A DNA stretch of 64,000 bases from Vulcanimicrobiota bacterium (GTDB taxonomy: Bacteria > Vulcanimicrobiota > Vulcanimicrobiia > Vulcanimicrobiales > Vulcanimicrobiaceae), in NCBI GenBank assembly GCA_030041225.1, contig JASHOG010000035.1:1-64000 (forward strand), read 5' to 3'. The stretch's first letter is position 1; each line of letters opens with the position of its first letter. The notes beneath the pieces were generated by a model, which saw nothing but the letters and a program-made list of their open reading frames with translations, ran no database searches and was not told the origin of the DNA. Below, one piece after another: positions 29,293 through 38,978 of this stretch. Position numbers and translations under genes: made by a program.

Positions 29293-30066
29293 ATGAAAAT
29301 TGTCGTTACGGTGAAGGTCGTCCCCGACCTCACTGCCCCCAAGTCGATCGATCCCGCAACGAAGCGCCTCGTTCGCACCGGCATGGAGAGCCAGCTCAAT
29401 CCCTACGACGAGTACGCGCTCGAAGCAGCGCTGCAGTTGAAGGAGCGTCTCGGCGGCGACACCACGGTAACGCTTCTCTCGATGATTCCAGAAACGTCGA
29501 AGGAGACGCTACGCAAGGCGCTTGCCATGGGCGCCGACGAAGCTGTCGTCCTGAGCGACAACGCGCTTGTGGGAGCCGACGTTTCCGTTACTGCGCGCTC
29601 TCTTGCGGCGGCGTTGAAAAAGATCGGCTACGATCTCGTTATCTGCGGTGGTCTCTCCGACGACGGCTCTACCGGAGGCGTTCCGGGAGCGATTGCGGAG
29701 CATCTCGGCGTTCCGGCCCTGACGAACGCGCGTCACCTCGAGATCGAGAGCAACGCCGTCAAAGCGCAGCGTGAAACTGATACCGGGTATCAGGTCGTCA
29801 GCTGCCCTTTGCCGGCGCTCGTGAGCGTGACGATGGCGGTCGGTGAGCCACGCTACGCGTCGCTCAAAGGCATCATGGGAGCAAAGAAAAAGACACTCGC
29901 GGTCCTTTCGGCTGCCGACGCCGGTATCGACGCAAAGCCGAAGACGGAGCTGCTACGCTTCGCGCCGCCACCCGCGCGCGTGAAAGCGCGCGTCGTGGAA
30001 GCTGCCGATGGGCCGAGCGGCGCGCGCGCAATCTTCGATTTCCTCCGGGAGCGCAAGCTCGTTTGA
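29293..30066 (+). CDS. etfB: electron transfer flavoprotein subunit beta
   Basis: MKIVVTVKVVPDL, LNPYDEYALEAALQLKE, LVICGGLSDDGSTGGVPGAIAEHLGVPALT. Confidence 0.92.
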   Translation: MKIVVTVKVVPDLTAPKSIDPATKRLVRTGMESQLNPYDEYALEAALQLKERLGGDTTVTLLSMIPETSKETLRKALAMGADEAVVLSDNALVGADVSVTARSLAAALKKIGYDLVICGGLSDDGSTGGVPGAIAEHLGVPALTNARHLEIESNAVKAQRETDTGYQVVSCPLPALVSVTMAVGEPRYASLKGIMGAKKKTLAVLSAADAGIDAKPKTELLRFAPPPARVKARVVEAADGPSGARAIFDFLRERKLV

Positions 30067-31043
30067 TGCAGCACGTCATCGAGGTGGTCGAACACCGCGG
30101 GGGTCAGACGCGCAAAGTCACATTCGAGCTGGCGACGCAGGCGCGCCAACTCGCCGACAAGCTCGGCGGCACCGCGCACGCGGTCGTCCTCGGGAACGGC
30201 GCCGCGCAGCTCGCTGAGAACCTGAAAACGTATCCGCTCGACATCGTTCACGTCGCGGAAGATCCCGACGTGGATCTCTTTCTCATCGATCCGACGATAG
30301 ACTACGTGGAATCGGTGGCGCGCGCAACGGGGCCGTCGGTCATTCTGCTTCCAAACACGATGTATGGTCGCGACGTGGCAAGCCGCCTGGTCGCGAGGCT
30401 CGACGCGGGCATGGCGGCCGACGTCACCGCCTTCGAGATCGAGAGCGGACGCGTCGCCTGCGTTGCACCAAAGCTCGGCGGCGTCACGATCACGACCTGC
30501 GCCTTTAAGGATACGGAGTACGGTGTCGTAACCGCGCGGCCGAACGCGTTTCCCGCGCAGAGCGGCGGGAAGGGCGCACGCGTCGAGCAGATTGCGAAGC
30601 CGCAGTCGAAACCGTACGTGATGCGCGTTGAGAACGAGGTCGAAGAGGCGTCCGGCGAGCTCGGGCTCGAAGAGGCGCCGGTCGTCGTGAGCGGCGGAAG
30701 AGGCCTCGGTGGCCCGGAGCCTTTCGCGACGCTGCTCAAACCTCTCGCCGATGCGCTCGGCGGTGCCGTCGGCGCCTCGCGCGCGGCGGCCGACGCCGGC
30801 TGGGTTCCCTACAGCTTGCAGATTGGGCAGACCGGAAAGACGGTCTCGCCGAATCTCTACATCGCCGTCGGCATCTCCGGCGCGATCCAGCACAAGGTCG
30901 GTATGCGCTCGGCAGGGACGATCGTCGCGATCAACAAAGACGCGAGCGCCCCCATTGCAGAGTTTTCAGATCTCGTGGTCGTCGGCGACGCATTCAGCAT
31001 CATCCCGGAGCTCACGAAGCTGATCGAAGCCGAAAAAGGTTAA
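30066..31043 (+). CDS. etfA: electron transfer flavoprotein subunit alpha
   Basis: VVSGGRGLGGPEPF...VGASRAAADAGWVPYSLQIGQTGKTVSPNLYIAVGISGAIQHKVGMRSAGTIVAINKD. Confidence 0.95.
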   Translation: MQHVIEVVEHRGGQTRKVTFELATQARQLADKLGGTAHAVVLGNGAAQLAENLKTYPLDIVHVAEDPDVDLFLIDPTIDYVESVARATGPSVILLPNTMYGRDVASRLVARLDAGMAADVTAFEIESGRVACVAPKLGGVTITTCAFKDTEYGVVTARPNAFPAQSGGKGARVEQIAKPQSKPYVMRVENEVEEASGELGLEEAPVVVSGGRGLGGPEPFATLLKPLADALGGAVGASRAAADAGWVPYSLQIGQTGKTVSPNLYIAVGISGAIQHKVGMRSAGTIVAINKDASAPIAEFSDLVVVGDAFSIIPELTKLIEAEKG

Positions 31044-31048
31044 TCAGA

Positions 31049-32572
31049 GTGAAACATTTTCTTTTCCCTATCCTCATCATCGGCGCGCTCGTCGTCGCAT
31101 TCTCCGGCACGACACCGGATGCCGTCGCGTCTCTCTTCTCCACGCGACACGCGGCATCGGGGGCGAGCCCGACGCCCTCGCCGACCACGGCACCGCTGCC
31201 GACGGCAACGCCCGAGCCGGCGAACATCGCGATTCCGCGCCTCCAGGCGGAGATCAAAGCGAATCCCAACGACCAGGATGCGATGACGCAGCTCGCGAGC
31301 GAGTACCTCTCGATCAACCAACCGAATCTTTCGCTTCCGCTGACGCAGCATTTGCTCGCGATGGGGGACAAGAACGCGCAGGTGTACTTCCTCGACGGCT
31401 ACGGGCAGCAAGCCGACGGACAGATCGGCAATGCGATCGCCGATCTCGAGCAAGCCTCGACGCTCGATCCAACGAACGTCGCCGTCCTCGCGAACCTCGC
31501 CGATCTCTACCTGACCGTGAATCAACCTGCCGACGCTGAGCGCGTTGCGAATCGCGCGGTGACCTTCAACAAGACGAATCCTGATGCGTATATGGCGCTC
31601 GGGGGCGTCTATAGCGCCGAGTCGCATTACGATGACGCACGCATTCAGTTCGAGCAAGCGTTCTCGCTCGACAAGACTGATACGAAACCGCTCTTTGCGA
31701 TCGTGCAGAGCTACATCTCGCAGAATAACATTCCGATGGCACTGCAGACGGTTGATCGCGCGCTCGTCGTCGACCCGAACAGCGTGGAAGGTCTCGTGAT
31801 GAAGGCGGACCTCTATGGGCGCCAGCACGACGATGTGCACGCATCCGAAGCGTACGACGACGCAGCGGTGGCTGCGCCGACGGACGAGCAGAAAGTCGCG
31901 ATCGAGGTACGCAAGGCGCAGTACTTCGTCGGCGAGCATAAAGACGCTCAAGCGGCAGCCGTTTTCCAGGAGCTCATCACGAAGTATCCTAACATCGGGC
32001 TCAGTTACATCGGCTACGGCTCCTACCTCGCCGTGACCCTGCACGAGGTCGATGAGGCGGTTGTGCAGTTCCGTAAGGGCCTTGCAATCGACCCCGACAA
32101 TGAGGATGGACTACGGGACATGGGTGAGTATGAGCTCCAGCACAGCGACCCATCCGACGCCGTCACGTATCTCAAGCATCTCGCCGACGTTGCGCCGAGC
32201 GCGGAAGGCTACGAGCTGCTCGGCGCCGCGTACAATCGCCTCCACGAGTATGCCCTGCAGAAAGACGCGTGCAGCAAGAGCTTCGTCGCCCAACGCTCTC
32301 CCGAGACGCTCGGCTGCATCGCGGGCGCCGATTACGAGCTCCACAACTACCGCGAGGCCTCGCGAATCTTCGACGTCCTCGACAGCGCGGCGCGGGGTTT
32401 CCTCGATCAGAATCCGCAGCTCCTGTTTGTCGCCGCGAAGACGTACGCAGGCAACCACGAGCGCGACAAGGCGATCGGCGCATATGAGCGGCTGCTCTCG
32501 ATGATGCCGCGCGGTAGCAAAGAGTACAAGTCGATTCAACAGGCGCTGACACACCTCGATACGTCTCATTGA
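31049..32572 (+). CDS. TPR-repeat protein, N-terminal TM
   Basis: Multiple TPR-like repeats (e.g. AYMALGGVYSAESHYDDARIQFEQAFSLDKTD). Confidence 0.85.
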   Translation: MKHFLFPILIIGALVVAFSGTTPDAVASLFSTRHAASGASPTPSPTTAPLPTATPEPANIAIPRLQAEIKANPNDQDAMTQLASEYLSINQPNLSLPLTQHLLAMGDKNAQVYFLDGYGQQADGQIGNAIADLEQASTLDPTNVAVLANLADLYLTVNQPADAERVANRAVTFNKTNPDAYMALGGVYSAESHYDDARIQFEQAFSLDKTDTKPLFAIVQSYISQNNIPMALQTVDRALVVDPNSVEGLVMKADLYGRQHDDVHASEAYDDAAVAAPTDEQKVAIEVRKAQYFVGEHKDAQAAAVFQELITKYPNIGLSYIGYGSYLAVTLHEVDEAVVQFRKGLAIDPDNEDGLRDMGEYELQHSDPSDAVTYLKHLADVAPSAEGYELLGAAYNRLHEYALQKDACSKSFVAQRSPETLGCIAGADYELHNYREASRIFDVLDSAARGFLDQNPQLLFVAAKTYAGNHERDKAIGAYERLLSMMPRGSKEYKSIQQALTHLDTSH

Positions 32573-33483
32573 TCTTCGTCACCGACGCGCTGTGCGGAGA
32601 GCACCTACGCGAGGTCGCTCATCCGGAGTCGCCCGCGCGCGTAGAAGGCGTCGCACGGTTGTTGCGCGAGCGAGGCGTCCTTCAGAGTGTGGTCCGTGCG
32701 CGTGACGCTACAGACGAAGAGCTTCTGCTCGTCCATACGCCTGACTACCTCGAGCTCGTCGAACGCGAGAGCGCGGAGGCAGTGCATCCGCGTTACCTCT
32801 CGACCGGGGACGTCGTCATCGACGAGCACTCGCATGCAGCGGCTCGGCGCGCCGCGGGCGGCGCCATCGTCGCAATGGAACAAGCTGTCGAGACGTCGAG
32901 CGCCGCCTTCGCGTTGATCCGCCCGCCGGGCCACCATGCGGAGCCGGACCGAGGCATGGGCTTCTGTCTCTTCAACAACGCCGCCGTTGCCGCGCGTGTC
33001 TTTCAACGCCGATACGGTGGACGCGTGTTGATCGTGGATGTTGATTACCACCATGGAAATGGAACGCAGGCGGTCGCAGGTAACGGCCTTTCTTATCTCT
33101 CGACGCATGCGTGGCCGGCGTATCCCGGTACCGGCGGCGTGGAAGAGACGCTGCACCTCGGCGACGACATCGTGATGAACCTGCCGCTTCCGGTAACGGG
33201 CGTTACGACTGAATACTTCGCGCAGGCGTGGCGGAGACTGCTCCCGCAAACGGCGCAGCGCGTCGGGCCGGACCTGCTCGTCGTGAGCGCGGGGTTCGAC
33301 TACGTGCAGGGCGACCCGGTCGGCGACCTCGGGGTCGGCGTCGAGGCGGCGTCCGAGCTTGGAGCCTGCATCGCGCAGGTCGCCGCGAGCCATTGCAAGG
33401 GTCGCGTCGTCTATGTGCTGGAGGGCGGTTACGTGATCGAGGCGATCGCCGAATCAATCGCGCGCATCGCGAATCCATCGTAG
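32569..33483 (+). CDS. histone deacetylase/acetoin utilization-family deacetylase
   Basis: HPESPARVEGV, RPPGHHAEPDRGMGFCLFNNAAVAAR, VDVDYHHGNGTQ, SAGFDYVQGDPVG. Confidence 0.93.
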   Translation: MIFVTDALCGEHLREVAHPESPARVEGVARLLRERGVLQSVVRARDATDEELLLVHTPDYLELVERESAEAVHPRYLSTGDVVIDEHSHAAARRAAGGAIVAMEQAVETSSAAFALIRPPGHHAEPDRGMGFCLFNNAAVAARVFQRRYGGRVLIVDVDYHHGNGTQAVAGNGLSYLSTHAWPAYPGTGGVEETLHLGDDIVMNLPLPVTGVTTEYFAQAWRRLLPQTAQRVGPDLLVVSAGFDYVQGDPVGDLGVGVEAASELGACIAQVAASHCKGRVVYVLEGGYVIEAIAESIARIANPS

Positions 33484-34800
33484 CGGAACGGCGATGACGG
33501 CGCCCTCGCGGGAACCATCGATCAGCGAGTCGTTGAGGATGATCGGCGAGCCGACCCTGAAGTGGATGTCCTCGCGCTTACGCCCAACGACACGACCGTT
33601 GCGCGCGTCGATCGCCCAGAGGTAGCCGCCGAGATCGCCGAAGTAGACGATGTCGTCTCGAGCGACGAGCCCGCCATAGACTGGTCCCATCGTCTTGAGT
33701 TGCCAGAGCACGCGCCCCGTCGTGGGGTCAAGCGCGGTCACAACCGGAGCAACCGCGCTTCCGACGTAGAGGCGCTTGCGATAGATGAGCGGTATCGCGG
33801 CCTCGTTTTGCGGTTGTGCGACGCCTTTCACGTTCGCGAGCGTCGTGTCCCACAGCACCTTGCCTGTGGACTTGTCGAGGGCATAGACGTGCTCGCGCGC
33901 GTACGATTGATATTGAACGACCCAACCCTCGGGGCCGGGCCTGAGGGGCTGCAGGTAGTCGCCGACGAGGGCGCTCTTCGTCGATGCCATGGGACCGTCG
34001 GACATTCCGCCGAGCACGGGTGAGAACTTGCGCCGCCACAACACTGCTCCGCCGCGTGCTGAGAATGCGTACACGGCATTCGGAAAGTTCGCCGGAGCGT
34101 AGAGACGACCGTCGCCGCCATTGACGACGGCCGTCATCGAGAACATCGAGGGTGTCAAGACGTGCCAACGGTAGGCGCCGGTCTTCTCGTCCACGGCGAG
34201 GATCGCGCCGCTGCCGTCGGCATGGATGACGTCGCCGCCGACGATCGCCGGCGTCGGCATGCCGGTGCCGGCGATGCCCGTGCCCCAGACATATGTTCCG
34301 TTGCTCGCTTTAAGCGCGTCGATGCGGTTGACGGAGTAATCCATGACGACATAGTACGGCGGAAAGTAGGCGCTGCAGTCGCCGGTCCCCGTGCCGACGA
34401 TGACGATGCCGTTTGCATAGACGGGCTGCGACATGAGCTCGCTCTCTCCGTGATATTGCCAGCGCAGAGCCCCCGTTGCCGCATTTAGGGCGTAGAGGTG
34501 GTGGTCGTTCGAATCGACGAGTACGGTGTCGCCATAGACAACCGGCGACGACGAGATGCCGCGCTTCCCAGCAGCGAAGCTCCAGGCAAACTCGCGCGGA
34601 ACGTTGGGGTTCACGACGACGACGTTCAGTCCGCCTCCAAGACGAAAGCTTGTCCACGAGTGCCGGCGATCGGAACGAAAAACGGTCACGCTCGGATCCG
34701 CGGGTCCGGCGACGCCCATCGCGGCCGAGTCGTAGTGCTGCCCGCATGCTGCGAGCGCAACGAGTGCGGCCGCCGGAGCGCAGAGCGCGAGAAATCTCAT
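33454..34800 (-). CDS. PQQ-binding-like beta-propeller lipoprotein
   Basis: Lipobox LVALAAC; repeated VDSNDHHLYALNAATGALRWQY-type blades; start ATG at 34800. Confidence 0.87.
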   Translation of the reverse strand: MRFLALCAPAAALVALAACGQHYDSAAMGVAGPADPSVTVFRSDRRHSWTSFRLGGGLNVVVVNPNVPREFAWSFAAGKRGISSSPVVYGDTVLVDSNDHHLYALNAATGALRWQYHGESELMSQPVYANGIVIVGTGTGDCSAYFPPYYVVMDYSVNRIDALKASNGTYVWGTGIAGTGMPTPAIVGGDVIHADGSGAILAVDEKTGAYRWHVLTPSMFSMTAVVNGGDGRLYAPANFPNAVYAFSARGGAVLWRRKFSPVLGGMSDGPMASTKSALVGDYLQPLRPGPEGWVVQYQSYAREHVYALDKSTGKVLWDTTLANVKGVAQPQNEAAIPLIYRKRLYVGSAVAPVVTALDPTTGRVLWQLKTMGPVYGGLVARDDIVYFGDLGGYLWAIDARNGRVVGRKREDIHFRVGSPIILNDSLIDGSREGAVIAVPLRWIRDARD

Positions 34801-34801
34801 C

Positions 34802-35812
34802 CTAGAGAGAGACGGCGATCTTTTCGAGCTCGGCGCGAGTAGCGTCGCCGACGAGCGCGTAATGCAAACCGCTCTGCGACCATGCGAGGAGCGTCGTCGG
34901 CCCACGATCAACCCATTGGCCGTGAAGCGCTCCGATAGCGAAGCTCGCGGGATGGTATCCCGTCATGTCCACCGCGGCGCCTCGCGCGTTCTCGAAGAGC
35001 GAGATCGTGCGCAATCCGTCGGAGTAGAGGACGTGGAGCGTATGGACGCCGTTTTCGTCGGCGACGTCGGCTGTTACGGCCTTGAAACCTCTCGGCAGAT
35101 AGCTTGGCGTATGCGCCGTGAAGCCACAGTGCGCGACGACGTAGCCCGGCTGTTCCGAGGGAAGGCCTCGTTCGGGCCCTAAGACGATCGGGTAGCCCTT
35201 CGGTAGGTTGAACGTCGAGTCCGCAATGGCGTTGGTAAACGTGACGTCGTCGAAGCGCATCTCGGTGACGAGGCCCCCGTTCGTCGCATAGAGTTGCCGT
35301 TGTAGCATCAGATTGGTCTCCACGTCGACCCAGAGGCGCATCGTGGTCAGACCCGTGTAGCGGTTGACGAGAGCGATCGTGTGGACCATTCTTCCCGCGA
35401 CGTGCGCGTCGGGGCCGATGACTGCCTTGTAGTTCCGCGTCAGCAGACCGAGATCGTGGCTCCAACCGAAGTGCATGCCGAAGGACTCATTGAGCGTGGC
35501 AAAGACGCGCTTGTGCTTGACGTCGACGGCGTATGTCGCGTCGCCGCGGGCCACCGACCAATCGCCGTAGAGATTCGGCGGCGAGATGTACGTCCGCCGC
35601 GTCAGCCCGGGCGCCCGGTGCTCGACGCGGAAGATCGAAGCCTCCGAACCCTGCGTGCCGATCGTCAGCAACTGCACCTGCCCCTCGTACGACACGAGGC
35701 GCGGAGCTTCAACTGCCGCGTGAAGGAGCGCCAGCGCGTTTGGTTGCGCAGCAGCGGGGTGCGCTCCGGCTGCGATGGCGAGGAGGAGCGCGAAGCCGCT
35801 ACGGAGCCTCAT
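34802..35812 (-). CDS. RseB/MucB-like sigma-factor regulatory protein
   Basis: Signal peptide; LolA/RseB-like N-domain (SYEGQVQLLTI...WVDVETNLMLQRQLY) and C-domain (SLFENARG..., GPTTLLAWSQSGLHYALVGD). Confidence 0.72.
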   Translation of the reverse strand: MRLRSGFALLLAIAAGAHPAAAQPNALALLHAAVEAPRLVSYEGQVQLLTIGTQGSEASIFRVEHRAPGLTRRTYISPPNLYGDWSVARGDATYAVDVKHKRVFATLNESFGMHFGWSHDLGLLTRNYKAVIGPDAHVAGRMVHTIALVNRYTGLTTMRLWVDVETNLMLQRQLYATNGGLVTEMRFDDVTFTNAIADSTFNLPKGYPIVLGPERGLPSEQPGYVVAHCGFTAHTPSYLPRGFKAVTADVADENGVHTLHVLYSDGLRTISLFENARGAAVDMTGYHPASFAIGALHGQWVDRGPTTLLAWSQSGLHYALVGDATRAELEKIAVSL

Positions 35813-36336
35813 TCGCGCGCGAGAACGTTCGATGCTATCGACGCGGCGCGCGAGGTCTGGACGGTGCTGCTACTCTCCTCGAGCGTCGATGGGACGACGG
35901 CAGTCTCGGAAAACGGCAGGGAGCTGGTGGCGAGCGCCGCGTGATCGTCGAGGTAGTACGTGGCGGCGATCGCCGGCGCACCCATGGTGTGCGTGCGGAT
36001 CGAGGAGAATCCGAGGACCACGGCAAGCACGAGCACGGCGGCGACTGGAAAGCCTATCGTCGGGCGTAGCACGAGCGTCAGTTGTCGCCACCACGCAGGG
36101 TGCGTCTGTTGCGCGATCTCGCTGCGAATGCGAGCGACGACGGCCGACGGTAGCTCACGCTCTTCAGCACGCGCGTTGTTGCGCAGCTGATCCGTAAGAC
36201 GTGCCTCCGCCTCATAGGCGGCAGCGCAGGCCGCGCATGCCGCAAGATGCGTATGCACGGCTGCGTCCTCCTCCGACGAGAGCTCGCGGTGGAGATAATC
36301 GACGAGTGTGTCGGTGGTAATGTGTTCGTTGATCAT
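35809..36336 (-). CDS. anti-sigma factor with zinc-binding (ZAS-like) N-terminus and one TM
   Basis: LVDYLHRELSSEEDAAVHTHLAACAACAAAYEAE; TM PVAAVLVLAVVLGF; overlaps sigma gene. Confidence 0.85.
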   Translation of the reverse strand: MINEHITTDTLVDYLHRELSSEEDAAVHTHLAACAACAAAYEAEARLTDQLRNNARAEERELPSAVVARIRSEIAQQTHPAWWRQLTLVLRPTIGFPVAAVLVLAVVLGFSSIRTHTMGAPAIAATYYLDDHAALATSSLPFSETAVVPSTLEESSSTVQTSRAASIASNVLARE

Positions 36337-36899
36337 GATGCAGCTCTGTGTTGGATCACGAGTCTGCGGAGCTGGTTGCGAGCACGATGGAGCCGCGAGC
36401 GCACGGTCCCAATCGAACAGCCAACGACCTCTGCAATCTCTTGATAACTATACTCCTCAATGTCCGCCAGTACGAGCACCGCGCGTTGGTCTGGGGTTAG
36501 CTCTTCGAGCGCTTTGGCCACCGGCTCGCTCATCTGCTGCTCGACGTACTCGTCGATCGGCTCGACGGCCAGCGGGCGGCCACCCCCGAACTCCTGCGGG
36601 GCGTTGTCGTCCGGAATCTCCTCTTGATAACGTCCCTTCCGCCTGCGAAGTTCGTCCCTGTACAGGTTCGTAACGATCCTGTAGACCCACGAGAGGAAGG
36701 AGGTTCCTGGTACGAAGCTCCGCCAGGCCCGATAGACACGGATGAAGGCCTCCTGGGTCAGGTCGGCGGCATCCGACTCGTTGCGCGTCAAGCGATAGGC
36801 GAAGTTGTAGGTCGCCTTGCCGTATTGCTCGATTGCTCGCTCTAGGAAGGCGCGCTGTTCCTCGGTAGGCGGTTCGGAGGGCTTCCTCGGTCCGGCCAC
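36333..36899 (-). CDS. ECF-subfamily RNA polymerase sigma factor
   Basis: ATYNFAYRLTRNESDAADLTQEAFIRVYRAW...LVLADIEEYSYQEIAEVVGCSIGTVRSRLHRARNQLRRL. Confidence 0.93.
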   Translation of the reverse strand: MAGPRKPSEPPTEEQRAFLERAIEQYGKATYNFAYRLTRNESDAADLTQEAFIRVYRAWRSFVPGTSFLSWVYRIVTNLYRDELRRRKGRYQEEIPDDNAPQEFGGGRPLAVEPIDEYVEQQMSEPVAKALEELTPDQRAVLVLADIEEYSYQEIAEVVGCSIGTVRSRLHRARNQLRRLVIQHRAAS

Positions 36900-36917
36900 G
36901 AGGGCTGCATTTAGCAG

Positions 36918-37883
36918 TTACTGCGATTCTCTCCCCCAGAGCGTGCGCGCGACCAACCAGAGCCCAGCCGCAACGAAGAGCGTGATGATGAAGAAGAGCG
37001 AGAGCTCGAGGAGTACGATACCCGCCCACTGACTGCCGCCACAGATCGCGACGACGTCGGCGATGAGCGAGAGCTTGAAGCGTTCGAACGGATTGCTCGC
37101 GAGCCCCGCGATCGCACGCGCCTGCGCCATCGCCGCGTCCGGGTCCCACTCCGCGGTCGTCACCACGTCGGCAACGCGACCATTGGAGCCCACGATGAAG
37201 AGCTTGTCGTTGTGAATGAAGTTGCTCGAGCTGACGCGCAGAGAGTCGATCCCAAATGCGTCGAGGAGACGCGTGATCGTCGTGCCGCGCCCCGTCAGCA
37301 GCGACCAGATCTTGTCGTTCTGACCATAGGCACGGCCGTACTCGTCGAGCGCGCGCGGAGAGTCGTACGTTGGGTCGAGCGTGATCTCGGCGAGCGCGAA
37401 GCGTTTGGGGTCGAGATGCGACTGCAGATAGGCGAACTTACCGCTGATGGCCGGGCACAGATTGCGATCGGGGCAACGAGTGAAGATGAAGCTCAGCAAC
37501 AGGGTTTTTCCGGCGAAGGTGTTGCGAAGCTGCACGAGACGCCCCTGCTGGTCGACGAGGAGAGCGCTCGGAAGCGTGCGCCCTTCCTCTACCGGAACGA
37601 CGCGCCCCGGATCGGGAAGTCCCGGCACGAACGGCCCGGCCGCGACAGCCTCGCGCAGCGTCCACGGCGTGGTGCTGCGATCGAGAAACGCATCGATGCC
37701 CGATCCGGCGAGCAGCGGCACCCGCGGCACGACGCGGTAGGAGCGCGTCTGCGCGGGAAGCGTGAGCGTTGCGGGATCGGTGCGTACGATGACGGTGCCG
37801 TTCCGCCGCACGTCGAGAACGAGCCCATGAATAGGAATCAGCGAGGCGACGAGGAGCAGCGCGTGTACGATCATGAAGCGCAC
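36918..37883 (-). CDS. SCO1/SenC-family protein with C-terminal TM
   Basis: LLSFIFTRCPDRNLCPAISGKFAYLQ, LAEITLDPTYDSP, FIHNDKLFIVGSNGRV. Confidence 0.8.
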   Translation of the reverse strand: MRFMIVHALLLVASLIPIHGLVLDVRRNGTVIVRTDPATLTLPAQTRSYRVVPRVPLLAGSGIDAFLDRSTTPWTLREAVAAGPFVPGLPDPGRVVPVEEGRTLPSALLVDQQGRLVQLRNTFAGKTLLLSFIFTRCPDRNLCPAISGKFAYLQSHLDPKRFALAEITLDPTYDSPRALDEYGRAYGQNDKIWSLLTGRGTTITRLLDAFGIDSLRVSSSNFIHNDKLFIVGSNGRVADVVTTAEWDPDAAMAQARAIAGLASNPFERFKLSLIADVVAICGGSQWAGIVLLELSLFFIITLFVAAGLWLVARTLWGRESQ

Positions 37884-37952
37884 GAGAAGGCCTCTCTAGG
37901 CTACGCCGTCCACGGCAGGCTCCCTAGCACAAACGGCGCAAGAGCCGTCGGT

Positions 37953-38402
37953 ATGGCCTGGTTGGCTCTGCTCCTGCGCGTCGCCCTCGGAGTGCTCTTG
38001 ATCGTTGCGGGGGCCCTTAAAGTCACGCATCCGGACTGACTGGCAGGCGTGATCGCCGGTTATCGCCTGCTCCCCCCGCCGGTCATCGTGCCGATCGCAA
38101 TTGCGTTGCCGCCGCTCGAGATGATCTTCGGGCTCTACTTGGTGGTCGGGCTGTTCACGCGCGTCTCGGCGATCGTCGTCTTCGTGATGTTTCTTGCCTA
38201 CGGCGCCGCGATTGCCTCGGCGGTCGTGCGCCACATTCCGGCGGGCTGCGGATGCTTTGGCCCAGGTGATGCGGCGACCGCAGATTGGCCGCACGTCGCG
38301 TTCGACCTCATTCTCGCGCTCGTTGCGCTCTTCGTCGCGCGAACGGCGCCCGGCGCGCTCGCGCTCGAGCGAAGACTGTTGCGCGGGACGGCGAAGGAGT
38401 GA
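37953..38402 (+). pseudogene. MauE/DoxX-family membrane protein, interrupted by an in-frame TGA at 38037-38039
   Basis: MAWLALLLRVALGVLLIVAGALKVTHPD-(TGA)-LAGVIAGYRLLPPPVIVPIAIALPPLEMIFGLYLVVGLFTR...; both halves in the same frame. Confidence 0.75.
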
Positions 38403-38404
38403 CG

Positions 38405-38971
38405 ATGCGAGATCGTAGGACGGTGCTCATCGCTCTGCTCTCTGCGCTGGTGGCTATCATCGTGATCGCGGTGATCTACAGTCTCTACGCAGCGCGAGTG
38501 CGCACCTTCTCATCTGCGCCGGTGACGAGCTCGCTGCAAGCCGGCAGCACGGCACCCGAGTTTCGCATCGCTTCGACGAGCGGTCTCTTCGATTTGGATG
38601 CGCAGCGCCGCCCCGTGTTGCTCGAGATATTCGCGAGCTGGTGCCCGCACTGCCAGCATGAGACGGTCGTCATGAATCGCCTCTACGGCGCCTTCAAGTC
38701 GCGCATCACGTTCCTTGCCGTCCCGGGTAGCATGACCGGAATGGACGGCGTATCGCCCGAGTCGGACGGCGATCTGCTCAACTTCATCGCGCGCTTCCAC
38801 GTAAGCTATCCCGTTGCGGTTTTCGACCCCCAGCTCACCGCCGCGAACCAGTACATCCAGGGCGGCTATCCGACGATCGCCGTCATCGGCACGAACAAGA
38901 AGATCCTCTTCATCGGTAGCGGCGAAATCCCGTACGAAGCGCTTGCAGCCCAGCTGCAACACGCGCGCTGA
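38405..38971 (+). CDS. TlpA-like thioredoxin-domain protein, membrane anchored
   Basis: LLEIFASWCPHCQHETVVMNRLY; N-terminal TM. Confidence 0.87.
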   Translation: MRDRRTVLIALLSALVAIIVIAVIYSLYAARVRTFSSAPVTSSLQAGSTAPEFRIASTSGLFDLDAQRRPVLLEIFASWCPHCQHETVVMNRLYGAFKSRITFLAVPGSMTGMDGVSPESDGDLLNFIARFHVSYPVAVFDPQLTAANQYIQGGYPTIAVIGTNKKILFIGSGEIPYEALAAQLQHAR

Positions 38972-38978
38972 TCCTTCT

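Noticed and set aside
38037-38039. Genome-wide UGA recoding as explanation for the MauE in-frame TGA
   Set aside because: Many genes in the window (e.g. dtxR, dinG, accA, dnaJ) end normally at TGA, so general recoding is not supported.
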